From NCBI GenBank assembly GCA_011742915.1, contig JAAQTN010000010.1, forward strand, positions 1 through 64,000: a stretch of 64,000 bases of DNA. Reading direction: 5' to 3'. Positions 48,609 to 60,052 of the stretch are shown here, piece by piece (the stretch's first letter is position 1; every line of letters starts with the position of its first letter). The translations under genes were made by a program, and so were the position numbers. Below the pieces are notes generated by a model that saw only the letters and a list, made by a program, of their open reading frames with translations, was not told the DNA's origin and did no database searches. The DNA comes from Billgrantia desiderata. Its GTDB lineage: Bacteria; Pseudomonadota; Gammaproteobacteria; Pseudomonadales; Halomonadaceae.

Positions 48609-50087
48609 TCAGGTGGAGCTCAGCGCCGGTTCGGCATTCGCCTGGCGCGGCGCGCCCATGCGCTCCTCCCAGCCGCCGGCCAGCGCCCTGTAGACGCCCA
48701 CCAGGGCGGTGGCGGCACGCACGCTGCTCTGGGCCAGACCGTCCTCGGCCTCGAGCCGTGAACGCTCGCTGTCGATTACTTCGAGGAAGTCGATCACGCC
48801 GACCTCGAAGCGCACCCGCGCCTGGCGGGCCGCCTCGGCGCTGGCCGCGGCGGCGGCCTCCAGATGCTCGCGCTCGCGCAGCGACTGGGCGTAGCGGGCG
48901 AGCGCCGTCTCGGCCTCCTCCAGCGCCTGCAGCACGGTCTGCTCGTAGCGCGCCAGATTGGCCTCGGCGTCGGCATCGGCAGCGGCCATGCGCGCCCGCA
49001 CCCGACCGCTGTCGAGGAACGACCAGTCCACCCCCAGCGCCACCAGCCGGGTCTGGCTGTCGCGACCGAACAGGTCGCCGGTGCTGGCGGCCTGGGTACC
49101 GAGCAACCCGCTCAGGGTGAAGCGCGGGTAGAGATCGGCGGTGGCCACGCCGATGCTGGCGGTGGCGGCGTGCAGGCGCCGCTCGGCGGCGGCGATATCG
49201 GGGCGGCGGCGCAGCAGCTCGCCGGGCAGGCCCACCGCTACCCGCTGATGCAGCGCCGGCAGCGGCGCCGGCGCCTCCAGCCGGGCGATCAGGGCGCCGG
49301 GCTCGCGCCCGGTCAGCACCGCCAGGCGATGGACGATGGCGGCGATCTCGCCCTGCAGCGCCGGTATGCGCGACAGCGTGCTCTCGAGTTGGGCCCGGGC
49401 GCGCACGCTGTCGAACTCGGTGCCGCGTCCCGCCTCCAGCCGCGCATCGACCAACGCCAGCGATTCGCGCTGGTTGTCGGCGTTGGCTCGCGCCACGCGC
49501 AGCTGCTCCTGCAGGCCGCGCAGGCGCACGTACTGATCGACCAGCTCGCCGACCACTACCACCTGCATGGCGCGCACATCGGCGGCCGAGGCCTCCGCTT
49601 CGGCCTGCTGAGCCTCCACGGCACGCCGCACGCGGCCGAAGAAGTCGAGCTCCCACAGCGCGGCGACGCCGGCATCATAGCTCTCGAAGTCGCGCTGGGA
49701 GCGCGTCGCCTGGGGCATCTGGTCGGCGCTGGCACGCTGGTGCGAGGCGCCGCCCTGGGCGGTGACGCTGGGCGCCAGGTCGCGGCGCGACTGGCGCAGC
49801 AGTGCCAGGCTGCGGTCGTGACGCGCCAGGGCGATGCGCAGGTCGTGGTTGGCGTCGAAGGCCTCCTCGACCAGCTCGCTCAGCAGCGGGTCGTCGAAGC
49901 CGCGCCAGAACTCGCGCTCGACCGCCTCGGGAGTGACGAGCTCAGCCTCGGCGCGCGCCAGGGCGGCGGGCTCGGCCAGCGTCGGCGCGCGGTAGTCGGG
50001 CCCCACCGCACAGGCGGCCAGCGCCAGGGCGAGCGGCAACGGCATCAGGTTGCGCAGGGCTCTCATCGGTTTGGCCAGATCAGGCAT
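48609..50087 (-). CDS. RND pump outer-membrane factor (NodT/OprM family lipoprotein)
   Basis: 492 aa. Lipoprotein signal ends LALAAC, with Cys26 to be lipidated, then AVGPDYRAP, the family start. Two OEP repeats follow; ERRLHAATASIGVATADLYPRFTLSGLLG and the long periplasmic-tunnel helices EQTVLQALEEAETALARYAQSL are typical. It forms the trimeric channel of the tripartite pump. The start at 50087 overlaps the RND pump gene stop by eight bases, with GAGGGCG upstream. Confidence 0.92.
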   Translation of the reverse strand: MPDLAKPMRALRNLMPLPLALALAACAVGPDYRAPTLAEPAALARAEAELVTPEAVEREFWRGFDDPLLSELVEEAFDANHDLRIALARHDRSLALLRQSRRDLAPSVTAQGGASHQRASADQMPQATRSQRDFESYDAGVAALWELDFFGRVRRAVEAQQAEAEASAADVRAMQVVVVGELVDQYVRLRGLQEQLRVARANADNQRESLALVDARLEAGRGTEFDSVRARAQLESTLSRIPALQGEIAAIVHRLAVLTGREPGALIARLEAPAPLPALHQRVAVGLPGELLRRRPDIAAAERRLHAATASIGVATADLYPRFTLSGLLGTQAASTGDLFGRDSQTRLVALGVDWSFLDSGRVRARMAAADADAEANLARYEQTVLQALEEAETALARYAQSLREREHLEAAAAASAEAARQARVRFEVGVIDFLEVIDSERSRLEAEDGLAQSSVRAATALVGVYRALAGGWEERMGAPRQANAEPALSST

Positions 50088-53000
50088 GGTAGGCGCCCTC
50101 CACGGGCTGTGCGTCACGGGGTTCGGCCTGCCCGCGCGAGACCAGCTTGCGCAGGGCGACGTAGAACACCGGGGTCAGGAACAGGCCGAACAGGGTCACG
50201 CCGAGCATGCCGGCGAACACCGCCGTGCCCAGCGCCTGGCGCACCTCGGCGCCGGCACCGCCGGCCAGCATCAGCGGCACCACCGCCGCGGTGAAGGTGA
50301 TCGAGGTCATGATGATCGGACGCAGGCGCAGGCGGCACGCCTCCAGCGCCGCCTCGACGATGCCGCGGCCCTGCATCTCCAGCTCACGAGCGAACTCGAC
50401 GATCAGGATGGCGTTCTTGCACGCCAGGCCGATCAGCACCACCAGCCCCACCTGGACGAAGATGTTGTTGTCGCCGCCGGTGAGCTTCACGCCGATCAGC
50501 GCCGAGAGCATGCACATCGGTACGATCAGGATCACCGCCAGCGGCAGCGTCCAGCTCTCGTAGAGCGCGGCCAGCGCCAGGAACACCAGCAGGATGGCCA
50601 GCGGGAACACGATCAGCGCCGCCCCGCCCTGGTTGACCTGCTGATAGCTCAGGTCGGTCCACTCGAACGCCATGCCGGCCGGCAGCACTCCCGCAGCGAG
50701 CTGCTCCACTACCTGGATGGCCTGGCTCGACGACAGCACGCGCGGATCGGCCTCGCCCATCAGGTCCGCCGCCGGGTAGCCGTTGTAGCGGATCACCGGG
50801 TCGGGGCCGAAGGTGCGGTCGACGCGAATCATGCTGCCGATGGGCACCATCTCGCCATGCTCGTTGCGGGTGCGCAGGCGCTCGATGTTGGCCACGTCCA
50901 TACGGAAGTCGCCGTCGGCCTGGGCCATTACCTGCCAGGTACGTCCGAACCGGTTGAAGTCGTTGACGTAGACCGAACCGAGATAGACCTGCAGGGTCTC
51001 GAACAGGTCGGTCAGCGCCACGCCCTGGGTCTTGGCCTTGACCCGGTCGACGTGCAGGTCGAGCTGCGGCACGTTGGACTGGTAGGAGGTGATCGGATAG
51101 CCCATGCCCGGCGCCTGCATCAGCGCCCCGCTGAAGCCGTCCACCGCCTGCTGCAGCTCGCCGTAGCCGAGCCCGGCGCGGTCTTGCACGAACAGCGAGA
51201 AGCCCGAGCCCGAACCGATGCCGAGAATCGCCGGCGGAGTGAAGGCGAAGCTGAACGCCTCCTGCATGGCACCGAACTTGCCGTTGAGCTCGGCGACGAT
51301 CTCGTTGGCGCTGCGCGAGCGCGACTCGAACGGGTCGAGGCCGAAGAACACCGTGCCGGTGTTGGGCGTGTTGGTGAACTGCAGCGGGTTGAGCCCGGGG
51401 AAGGCCACCGCCGAGGTCACGCCCTCGGTCTCCAGCGCCAGCTCGGTCATGCGCCGAATCACCGCCTCGGTGCGGTCGAGGGAAGCGCCTTCGGGCAGCT
51501 TGGCGCCGCCGATCAGGTACATCTTGTCCTGGGTGGGAATGAAGCCGCCCGGCACCACCTGGAACATCACCCCGGTACCCGCCAGCAGCAGCGCGTAGAC
51601 GGCGAATACCGCGCCGCGTCGGCGCAGGCTGCGCGCCACGCCGCCCTGGTAGCCCTTGGAGCTGGCGTTGAAGAAGCGGTTGAAGGGGCGGAACACCCAG
51701 CCGAACAGGAAGTCGATCAGCCGCGACAGGCGGTCCTTGGGTGCGTCGTGGGGCTTGAGCAGCAGCGCCGCCAGCGCCGGCGACAGGGTCAGCGAGTTGA
51801 TCGCCGAGATCACCGTGGAGATGGCGATGGTCACCGCGAACTGGCGATAGAACTGCCCCGTCACGCCCTCGAGGAAGGCCATCGGGATGAACACCGCGCA
51901 CAGCACTACCGAGATGGCGATGATCGGCCCGCTCACCTCGCGCATGGCCTGGTGGGCCGCCGCCAGCGGCGCGAGCCCCTCCTCGATGTTGCGCTCGACG
52001 TTCTCCACCACCACGATGGCGTCGTCGACCACGATGCCGATGGCCAGCACCAGGCCGAACAGGGTCAGGGTATTGATCGAGAAGCCCAGCAGATAGAGCA
52101 CGGCGAAGGTACCCACGATCGACACCGGCACCGCCAGCAGCGGGATCACCGAAGCACGCCAGGTCTGCAGGAACAGCGTCACCACCAATACCACCAGCAG
52201 CACCGCCTCGAGCAGGGTCTTGATCACCGACTTGATCGAATCGCGCACGAACACCGTCGGGTCGTAGACGATCGTGTACTCCACCCCTTCGGGGAAGCGC
52301 TGGGAGAGCTCCTCCATCTTGTCGCGCACCGCATCGGAGAGCGCGATGGCATTGGAGCCGGGCGCCTGGAAGATACCGATGGCCACCGCCTGCTGGTTGT
52401 CGAGCAGCGCTCGCAGCGAGTACTCGGCGGCGCCGAGTTCGATGCGCGCCACGTCGGAGAGGTAGGTGATCTGGCCACCGCTGCCGGCCCTGACCACGAT
52501 GTTGCCGAACTCCTCCTCGGTGGTCAGGCGCCCCTGGGCGTTGATCGAGACCAGGAAGTCGGACGACTGCGGCGTCGGCGGCGCGCCGAGCTGGCCGGCC
52601 GAGACCTGCACGTTCTGCTCGCGGATCGCGGCGATGATGTCGCCGGCGGTGAGCCCGCGCGCGGCGGCGCGGTCGGGATCGATCCACACCCGCATGGCGT
52701 AGTCGCCGGCGCCGAACAGCATCGCCTGGCCCACCCCCTCGAGCCGCGCCAGCTCATCGCGCACGTGCAGCGCCGCGTAGTTGCGCAGGTAGGTGCTGTC
52801 GTAGCGCCCGTCGGGCGAGATCAGCTGCGGCACCATGGTCAGGTCGGGCGACTGCTTGTCGGTGGTCACGCCCTGGCGGCGCACCGCCTCGGGCAGCCGC
52901 GCCAGGGCCTGGCTGACCCGGTTCTGCACCTGCACCTGGGCCTCGTCCGGGTCGGTACCGGGACGGAAGGTCAGCGTCAGCGCCAACACCCCGTCGGAGC

Positions 53001-53253
53001 CGGCCACCGACTTCATGTACATCAGATTCTCGACCCCGGTGATGGCCTCCTCCAGCGGCGTGGCCACCGTGTCGGCGATCTCGCTGGGGTTGGCACCCGG
53101 ATAGACGGCGCGCACCTGCACGGTGGGCGGCACCACATCGGGGTACTCGCTGACCGGCAGCAGCGGAATGGTGATCGCGCCGGCAATGAAGATCAGGATC
53201 GACAGCACCGCGGCAAAGATCGGCCGGTCGACGAAGAATTTGGCAAAATTCAT
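50080..53253 (-). CDS. RND multidrug efflux permease (AcrB/MexB type, HAE1)
   Basis: 1057 aa, twelve TM helices and two large periplasmic loops. FFVDRPIFAAVLSILIFIAGAITIPLLPVSEYPDVVPPTVQV is the HAE1 start. Proton-relay residues are present: GIVVDDAIVVVENVERN in TM4 (two Asp) and GLACKNAILIVEFARE in TM10 (Lys). It exports drugs, dyes, detergents or bile-like compounds by proton exchange. It lies 95 bases after the adaptor gene and is coupled to the outer-membrane gene. One operon of three. Confidence 0.95.
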   Translation of the reverse strand: MNFAKFFVDRPIFAAVLSILIFIAGAITIPLLPVSEYPDVVPPTVQVRAVYPGANPSEIADTVATPLEEAITGVENLMYMKSVAGSDGVLALTLTFRPGTDPDEAQVQVQNRVSQALARLPEAVRRQGVTTDKQSPDLTMVPQLISPDGRYDSTYLRNYAALHVRDELARLEGVGQAMLFGAGDYAMRVWIDPDRAAARGLTAGDIIAAIREQNVQVSAGQLGAPPTPQSSDFLVSINAQGRLTTEEEFGNIVVRAGSGGQITYLSDVARIELGAAEYSLRALLDNQQAVAIGIFQAPGSNAIALSDAVRDKMEELSQRFPEGVEYTIVYDPTVFVRDSIKSVIKTLLEAVLLVVLVVTLFLQTWRASVIPLLAVPVSIVGTFAVLYLLGFSINTLTLFGLVLAIGIVVDDAIVVVENVERNIEEGLAPLAAAHQAMREVSGPIIAISVVLCAVFIPMAFLEGVTGQFYRQFAVTIAISTVISAINSLTLSPALAALLLKPHDAPKDRLSRLIDFLFGWVFRPFNRFFNASSKGYQGGVARSLRRRGAVFAVYALLLAGTGVMFQVVPGGFIPTQDKMYLIGGAKLPEGASLDRTEAVIRRMTELALETEGVTSAVAFPGLNPLQFTNTPNTGTVFFGLDPFESRSRSANEIVAELNGKFGAMQEAFSFAFTPPAILGIGSGSGFSLFVQDRAGLGYGELQQAVDGFSGALMQAPGMGYPITSYQSNVPQLDLHVDRVKAKTQGVALTDLFETLQVYLGSVYVNDFNRFGRTWQVMAQADGDFRMDVANIERLRTRNEHGEMVPIGSMIRVDRTFGPDPVIRYNGYPAADLMGEADPRVLSSSQAIQVVEQLAAGVLPAGMAFEWTDLSYQQVNQGGAALIVFPLAILLVFLALAALYESWTLPLAVILIVPMCMLSALIGVKLTGGDNNIFVQVGLVVLIGLACKNAILIVEFARELEMQGRGIVEAALEACRLRLRPIIMTSITFTAAVVPLMLAGGAGAEVRQALGTAVFAGMLGVTLFGLFLTPVFYVALRKLVSRGQAEPRDAQPVEGAYHA

Positions 53254-53348
53254 GACGAGACTCCCTTACGGGACGGACGCGTGGTCCGCCCCGTGAACGT
53301 CATTCAGGGGTTATGGTTATACGGAGTCGTGCTGGGCGGTGCGTCGGC

Positions 53349-54557
53349 TCAGCGCACGGCGGCGTACTCGCCGGCCGCCGCCCCCGAGCCGCGCATGTCG
53401 ACGCTCTCCGCCGCCACCGGCATGCCCGGGAAGAAGATCCGCTGGGCGCCGTTCACCACCACCTGGTCGCTGGGCTCGAGGCCCGCCGTCACCACCCGCA
53501 GGCCGTCGACCATGCGCCCGAGCTCCACGTCGCGACGCATGGCTCGGCCCTCATCGACCACATACACGTACTTGCGGTCCTGATCGGTGAGCACCGCCTT
53601 GTCGTCGATCAGCAGGGTGCCCTCGGCGCTGCCCGCCAGCAGCTGAACCCGGGCATACATGCCGGGCGCGAAGCGACCCTCGCCGTTGTCGAGCACGGCA
53701 CGGGTCAGGATGGTGCCGGTGTCGGCATCGAGACGGTTGTCGATGAAGTCGACCACGCCGCGGTAGGGGTAGTCCTCGTCGCTGGCCAGGCCCACACGCA
53801 CCGGAACGCCGCCGTCGCGCAGGCTGAACTGACCGCCGTTGCGCGCCAGGGCGTCGTAGTGCAGGTAGGCCCGCTCGTCGCTGTGGAAGTGCACGTGGAC
53901 TCGGTCCAGGGCGACGATGCTGGTCAGCGGCGTGGCCTCGGAAACGAGGTTGCCCGCGGTCACCAATGCCCTGCCGGCACGTCCGGCGATGGGCGCGCGT
54001 ACCTCTGTGAACTCCATGTTGAGCCGGGCCGTCTCGGCAATGGCCTGAGCGGCGAGGATGTCGGCCGCGGCGGTAGCCGCCGCTGAACGACGCTGGTCCA
54101 GCTCTTCACGCGAGATCGAGCGGCTCTGACCCAGCGCCTCGGCCCGGGCGGCTTCGCTGCGTGCCAGTTCGGCACGGGCTCGGGCTCGCTGCAGTTCGGC
54201 CTCGGCCCGTTCCAGCTCGGCGCGGTAAGGGCGCGGGTCGATGACGAACAGCACGTCGCCCTTCTCGACCTTCTCACCCTCGGTATAGTTGACGCTCTCG
54301 ATGTAGCCGGACACGCGCGGGCGCAGGTCCACCGTCTCCACTGCCTCGATACGGCCGGTGAAGGCGTCCCACAGCTCCACGTCCTCGACCAGCACCTGAG
54401 CCACGCTGACCTGCGGTGGCGGCGGCCCCTGTTCGGCGCCGGCCTGGGTATCGGCCTGGCTCTCGCATCCTGTCAGCACGACGATCCCGGCAAGCATGGC
54501 GGTAACCATGAGCGCACGCCGGCTCCCTCGACTCTCGAACATCTTGTGGACGTTCAT
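53349..54557 (-). CDS. RND pump periplasmic adaptor (AcrA/MexA type lipoprotein)
   Basis: 402 aa. Signal peptide ends VVLTGC with Cys31 for lipid attachment. Barrel-sandwich lipoyl segments (LWDAFTGRIEAVETVDLRPRVSGYIESVNYTEGEKVEKGDVLFVID) flank a coiled-coil hairpin (about 115-175), then the MP barrel GRAGRALVTAGNLVSEATPLTSI. It bridges the pump and the outer channel. The ATG at 54557 follows GGAGAGGGAG. First gene of the operon, and divergent from a LysR regulator across 340 bases. Confidence 0.93.
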   Translation of the reverse strand: MNVHKMFESRGSRRALMVTAMLAGIVVLTGCESQADTQAGAEQGPPPPQVSVAQVLVEDVELWDAFTGRIEAVETVDLRPRVSGYIESVNYTEGEKVEKGDVLFVIDPRPYRAELERAEAELQRARARAELARSEAARAEALGQSRSISREELDQRRSAAATAAADILAAQAIAETARLNMEFTEVRAPIAGRAGRALVTAGNLVSEATPLTSIVALDRVHVHFHSDERAYLHYDALARNGGQFSLRDGGVPVRVGLASDEDYPYRGVVDFIDNRLDADTGTILTRAVLDNGEGRFAPGMYARVQLLAGSAEGTLLIDDKAVLTDQDRKYVYVVDEGRAMRRDVELGRMVDGLRVVTAGLEPSDQVVVNGAQRIFFPGMPVAAESVDMRGSGAAAGEYAAVR

Positions 54558-54895
54558 CGATACTCCCTCTCCCATTAACCAATACGAAGTTCGCCATGCC
54601 GTTTACTCAGCCTGGCCTCCATTCTTTTGCCGCTATTCCTTGCCTCTATTTCTTTGTCTCTATCTTTTCTGACTTATTAATTTCGTTCGGCGGCGTGATT
54701 AATCGACGGCAAACTTCGCAAACCGCCACCTTATAGTGTTACCGGACACTTGATTAGTCGGGCCAGCAGGGAAATACTGTCCCTTTGGCGGGACAGTCTC
54801 CGTGCAACCGTTCTTGCCCTCCCGCAGTATTTCCCTGACACGGTGCTTTTCCTCACAGGGTTTCCCGGCACTGCGCACGGCACAGGAATACGACC
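54558..54895. promoter_or_regulatory. Divergent RND-operon/lysR regulatory region with nested inverted repeats
   Basis: The 338-base gap is AT-richer next to the adaptor gene. CAGGGAAATACTG (54767-54779) is perfectly mirrored by CAGTATTTCCCTG (54825-54837). The left arm overlaps an inner hairpin ACTGTCCC-TTTGGC-GGGACAGT (54776-54797), so the two structures exclude each other. This may be operator DNA for the LysR protein or an RNA switch in the lysR leader. No gene is seen in the gap. Confidence 0.6.
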
Positions 54896-55849
54896 ATGCT
54901 GCAAGACCTCAACGACGCCCTGATCTTTGCCAAGGTCGTGGAACAGGGCAGCTTCAGCGCCGCCGCCAAACAGCTTCGCCTCGGCAAGACCACGGTGAGT
55001 CGCAAGGTGCAGGACCTGGAGCGGCGCCTCGGCGCGCGGCTGCTGCACCGCACCACCCGCAACCTGAGCCTGACCGAGGCGGGTGCCATCTACTTCGATT
55101 ACTGCAACCGCATCGCCCGCGACCTGGGCGAGGCGGAAAAGGCGGTGCACCATCTCGAAGAGAGCCCCCGTGGCTGGCTCAGGGTCACCGCGCCCTTCAC
55201 CATGTGCACCGAGTTCACCTCGATCCTGGTGCGCGACTTCCGTCAGCTCTATCCCCAGGTGCGCATCGAGCTGGTGCTCTCCAACGAGCGCCTGGATCTG
55301 GTCGCCAACCAGATCGACGTCGCGCTAAGGGTCGGCCCTCTGCCCGACTCCAGCCTGGTGGCCCGCCCCCTGGCCCGCTTTCGCTCCTACGTCTATGCCA
55401 GCGAGGCCTATCTCGCCCGGCACGGCGAACCCCGCGAGCCGTCGGAGCTGGCCGCCCATCCCGTGCTGGCCAAGGCCATGGAGCAACGCGGCCAGCGCTA
55501 CGTCTGGCAGCTGCACCACAGCGAGAGCCGGGAAGCCGTGGAGGTGGAAGTCGACCCCATCGCCCTGCGCGGCATGCTCGAGGACGGTCAGGGCATCATG
55601 CTGGCCAACGAGTTCGTCACCTGCATGAGCCCCGAAGCACGCCGCCCGCGGCGTATTCTCGAAGGCTGGGAAGGCCCCGAGGTCGAGCTCAACGCCGTCT
55701 TCCCCGGCGGCAGCCTGGTCTCGCCCAAGGTGCGCACCTTCGTCGACTTCGTGGTCGAGCGCATGCGCATCACGGTAGAGCCCGCCGGAGATACCTGGCA
55801 GCCGCCTGCCCACGCCGCACCGGCGGAAGAAGAACAGGCGCTGGCATAG
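54896..55849 (+). CDS. LysR-type regulator of the RND operon
   Basis: 317 aa. HTH at about 4-62: LNDALIFAKVVEQGSFSAAAKQLRLGKTTVSRKVQDLERRLGARLLHRTTRNLSLTEAGAIYF. The effector domain starts PRGWLRVTAPFTMCTEFTSILVRDFRQLYPQVRIELVLSNERLDLVANQIDVALRVGPLPDSSL, the DmlR/AaeR-like branch. Its Cys203-like residues include FVTCMSPEARR. It is divergent from the pump operon and probably its regulator. The short tail after residue 290 is Ala/Pro rich. Confidence 0.89.
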   Translation: MLQDLNDALIFAKVVEQGSFSAAAKQLRLGKTTVSRKVQDLERRLGARLLHRTTRNLSLTEAGAIYFDYCNRIARDLGEAEKAVHHLEESPRGWLRVTAPFTMCTEFTSILVRDFRQLYPQVRIELVLSNERLDLVANQIDVALRVGPLPDSSLVARPLARFRSYVYASEAYLARHGEPREPSELAAHPVLAKAMEQRGQRYVWQLHHSESREAVEVEVDPIALRGMLEDGQGIMLANEFVTCMSPEARRPRRILEGWEGPEVELNAVFPGGSLVSPKVRTFVDFVVERMRITVEPAGDTWQPPAHAAPAEEEQALA

Positions 55850-55879
55850 CGTCTGGCTCAGGCAGCTTCCCGTATCGCT

Positions 55880-56302
55880 TCAGGGCAGCTCCGGCAGCAC
55901 CGCCTCGGCCTCTATCTCGATCAGCCATTCCGGTTCGGAAAGACCGCTGACGATCACCCAGGAAGAGGCCGGTGGCGACTTGGGAAAGCGCGAGCGCAGT
56001 GCCTCCACCACCCCTTCCTGATCGTAGCGGGCGGGCTCGGCGATATAGATGCGCAGCATCACCACGTGGGACAGGTCGCCGCCCAGCGTGCCGAGAATCG
56101 CCTCGATGTTGTCCAACGCGGCAAAGGTCTGCCCTTCCAGGTCGGGCCCCACCAGGCACTCGTGGGCATCCACCCCCACCTGTCCCGAGAGATGCACACG
56201 GTAGCCGCCCTTGACCATCACCGCCTGGCTGAAGCCGTACTGCAGGGTATTGGGCACGCCCCGCGGGTTGATGACTTCTCGTTCCACGCCTTGCATGTTC
56301 AC
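55880..56302 (-). CDS. RidA family protein (YjgF/YER057c/UK114)
   Basis: 140 aa. VNPRGVPNTLQYGFSQAVMVKGGYRVHLSGQVGVDAHECLVGPDLEGQTFAALDNIEAILGTLGGDLSHVVMLRIYIAEPARYDQEGVVEALRSRFPKSPPASSWVIVSGLSEPEWLIEIEAEAV is the complete fold. The canonical RidA Arg near residue 105 in this series (R-x-x-V-E-V-x-x-L) is not obvious, so it may be of an Rid subgroup lacking imine deaminase activity. It lies 30 bases after the ABC exporter gene and might be co-transcribed with it. Confidence 0.88.
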   Translation of the reverse strand: MNMQGVEREVINPRGVPNTLQYGFSQAVMVKGGYRVHLSGQVGVDAHECLVGPDLEGQTFAALDNIEAILGTLGGDLSHVVMLRIYIAEPARYDQEGVVEALRSRFPKSPPASSWVIVSGLSEPEWLIEIEAEAVLPELP

Positions 56303-56334
56303 CCCCTCCTTCGTTGCCTATGGTTGTGCCCGAC

Positions 56335-58218
<1,884 letters not shown>

Positions 58219-58288
58219 GACAACTCCATCGTCAAGAATACTTAAGAAAACTTTGTATCAAGCAGGATTCGATCCAATGACAGGAAGC

Positions 58289-58319
58289 AGGCTAAAACCT
58301 AAACTTAGATTGAGGTCAA
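58289..58319 (-). promoter_or_regulatory. SoxR-type promoter of the ABC exporter
   Basis: On the minus strand TTGACC (58319-58314) and TAGCCT (58294-58289) stand exactly 19 bases apart. The core CCTAAACTTAGATTGAGG (58298-58315) matches a soxS-type operator at 14 of 18 positions. The same -10, TAGCCT, is used by the nat promoter. It lies between exporter and soxR, so SoxR could also influence its own gene. Confidence 0.75.
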
Positions 58320-58474
58320 GAGGTTCATGAAACCTTCATGGACAACACGTGAAAAAAGGGAAGCGAAAACCATACGAGCATTGTGGAAGAATGCACAATC
58401 AAACTTCCTGATCGTTTATATCAATGAAGCTGATAAATTATTTTAAAAGAAATAACTGACGAGGCACTGCGACG

Positions 58475-58990
58475 ATGAGCGACTCCACCCCCTGCGATGT
58501 TTCGAGCACACCTCTCCGAAAGCCGTCGGGTAAACGCAAGGGTACCGCGCTGCTGCATCGCGAACTCAGCGTCGGAGAGGTCGCCCGGCGCAGCGGGCTG
58601 GCAGTCTCCGCCATTCACTTCTACGAAGCCAAGGGGTTGATCAGAAGCCGACGCAACGCAGGCAACCAGCGACGCTTCTCGCGCGACGTATTGCGCCGCG
58701 TGGCAATCATCAAGGTCGCTCAGCGCACCGGTATCACCCTGGGCGAGATTCGCGCTGCCTTCGAGGCACTGCCGGAATCCCGCGCGCCGACCGCCGCCGA
58801 CTGGCAAAAGCTATCGGCGAGCTGGCGCCAGGCGCTCGACGACAGGATCGTGCGGCTCACCCAACTGCGCGACCAGCTCGACCACTGCATCGGCTGCGGC
58901 TGCCTGTCGATGGACGAGTGTCCGCTGCGCAATCCAGAAGACGAACTGGCCGAGGAGGGTGCCGGGCCGCGCCTGCTCGACCCCGCGTGA
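58475..58990 (+). CDS. soxR: Redox-sensitive transcriptional activator SoxR
   Basis: 171 aa MerR-family regulator. HTH at about 31-70 ([38 protein letters not shown]), dimerisation helix at about 110-137, and the [2Fe-2S] cluster motif [12 protein letters not shown] at Cys138, 141, 143 and 149. It activates target promoters when the cluster is oxidised by redox-cycling compounds. A basic N-terminal extension of about 25 residues is unusual relative to E. coli SoxR. No soxS is present, as normal outside enterics. It is divergent from the ABC exporter. Four boxes fitting its target promoter type are in this window. Confidence 0.95.
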   Translation: MSDSTPCDVSSTPLRKPSGKRKGTALLHRELSVGEVARRSGLAVSAIHFYEAKGLIRSRRNAGNQRRFSRDVLRRVAIIKVAQRTGITLGEIRAAFEALPESRAPTAADWQKLSASWRQALDDRIVRLTQLRDQLDHCIGCGCLSMDECPLRNPEDELAEEGAGPRLLDPA

Positions 58991-59065
58991 GCTTGCGTTT
59001 AACCGTCCGGCTACATCCTCTTAGGAAGACTGCTATCTTGGGGAGAGCCCAAGGAGAGCGCTGCC

Positions 59066-59689
59066 ATGTCGGATACCCTCATCCTCTACACCAATCCCGT
59101 ATCGCGGGGGCGCATTGCCCGCTGGATGCTGGAGGAGATCGGTGCGCCTTATCGTACGGAAGTCGTCGAGTTCGGTCCCGCCATGAAGTCGCCCGCCTTT
59201 CTGGCCATCAATCCCATGGGCAAGGTCCCGGCCATACGTCACGGCGAAACGGTCGTGACCGAGTGCGCCGCCATCTGCGCTTACCTGGCCGATGCCTTCC
59301 CGGAAGCGGGCCTGGCGCCGCCGCTGGCTGAGCGCGGCCCCTACTACCGCTGGCTGTTCTTTGCCGCCGGTCCGCTAGAAGCCGCCATGACGGATCGTGA
59401 CCTGGGCATGGAACCCAACGTCGATCAACAGGGCCGGGTCGGCTACGGCAGTATCGAAGCCGTGCTGGATACGCTGGAGATCGCCGTCAGCGAACACGAG
59501 TACATTGCCGGCCCCCAGTTCACCGCCGCGGACGTCTATCTCGGCGCGCATATCGGCTGGGGGCTGAAATACGGCGGCCTGGGCCCCTGCCCTGCCTTTG
59601 CCGACTACTGGGCGCGGGTCAGCAGCCGCCCGGCGTATCGCCGGGCCAGCGAACTGGATGACCAGGCCAAGAACAAGGCTCACCGCTGA
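59066..59689 (+). CDS. Glutathione S-transferase family protein
   Basis: 207 aa. LILYTNPVSRGRIARWMLEEIGAPYRTEVVEFG is the thioredoxin-like N-terminal half with Ser in the catalytic position, NPMGKVPAIRHGETVVTECAAICAYLADAFPEA supplies the cis-Pro and glutathione contact, and GPQFTAADVYLGAHIGWGL the C-terminal domain. Likely conjugates or reduces electrophiles. AAGGAG stands before the ATG. It is next to soxR but has no SoxR box of its own that I can see. Confidence 0.87.
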   Translation: MSDTLILYTNPVSRGRIARWMLEEIGAPYRTEVVEFGPAMKSPAFLAINPMGKVPAIRHGETVVTECAAICAYLADAFPEAGLAPPLAERGPYYRWLFFAAGPLEAAMTDRDLGMEPNVDQQGRVGYGSIEAVLDTLEIAVSEHEYIAGPQFTAADVYLGAHIGWGLKYGGLGPCPAFADYWARVSSRPAYRRASELDDQAKNKAHR

Positions 59690-59727
59690 GCGTCGCCTGA
59701 CCGGCCCGGCGCATCCAGCTCCAACGT

Positions 59728-59949
59728 TCAATGGGCTTCGTAGGGGCGGGCCCAGAGGTCGTCCGGCTGATGCCGGCTGAGAATCTTTTCCGCTTCGGGC
59801 TTGGAGTCGTCCGGCACGATCACCTTGATCTGGCTGGCCTCCTTGTCGAAATAGAGCTTCTCCCGCGGGAAGCCCTCAGAAACCAACTCGTCGTAGGCAT
59901 TCGCTGCCTTCATCAGGTCCTGATAGGTCGCCGTTACGGTCTGAGTCAT
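59728..59949 (-). CDS. Small hypothetical protein (73 aa)
   Basis: 73 aa. TVTATYQDLMKAANAYDELVSEGFPREKLYFDKEASQIKVIVPDDSKPEAEKILSRHQPDDLWARP suggests a small alpha/beta fold resembling half of general-stress GsiB/17M-type domains, in which a helix containing A..A..EL follows the first strand. I do not recognise a named family with confidence. AGGAGGA precedes the ATG. Convergent with the GST gene. Confidence 0.65.
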   Translation of the reverse strand: MTQTVTATYQDLMKAANAYDELVSEGFPREKLYFDKEASQIKVIVPDDSKPEAEKILSRHQPDDLWARPYEAH

Positions 59950-60052
59950 GGCGTCCTCCTCCTCTCGGTTGAGGCATTCATCGGCGCAGCGCCAAGCGAC
60001 TGGCGCGCCGTGTGCATCCTTGAGTATAGCGCTCCCCTGGCGCCTCTCCCGT

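Noticed and set aside
50050..53583. Open frame of 1177 codons on the plus strand opposite the RND operon
   Set aside because: Composition is His/Arg/Gln-rich and has no domain; it mirrors the codon pattern of the AcrB-type gene on the minus strand, which has full family motifs.
54767..54837. CRISPR-like repeat
   Set aside because: The two copies are inverted, not direct, and there are only two.
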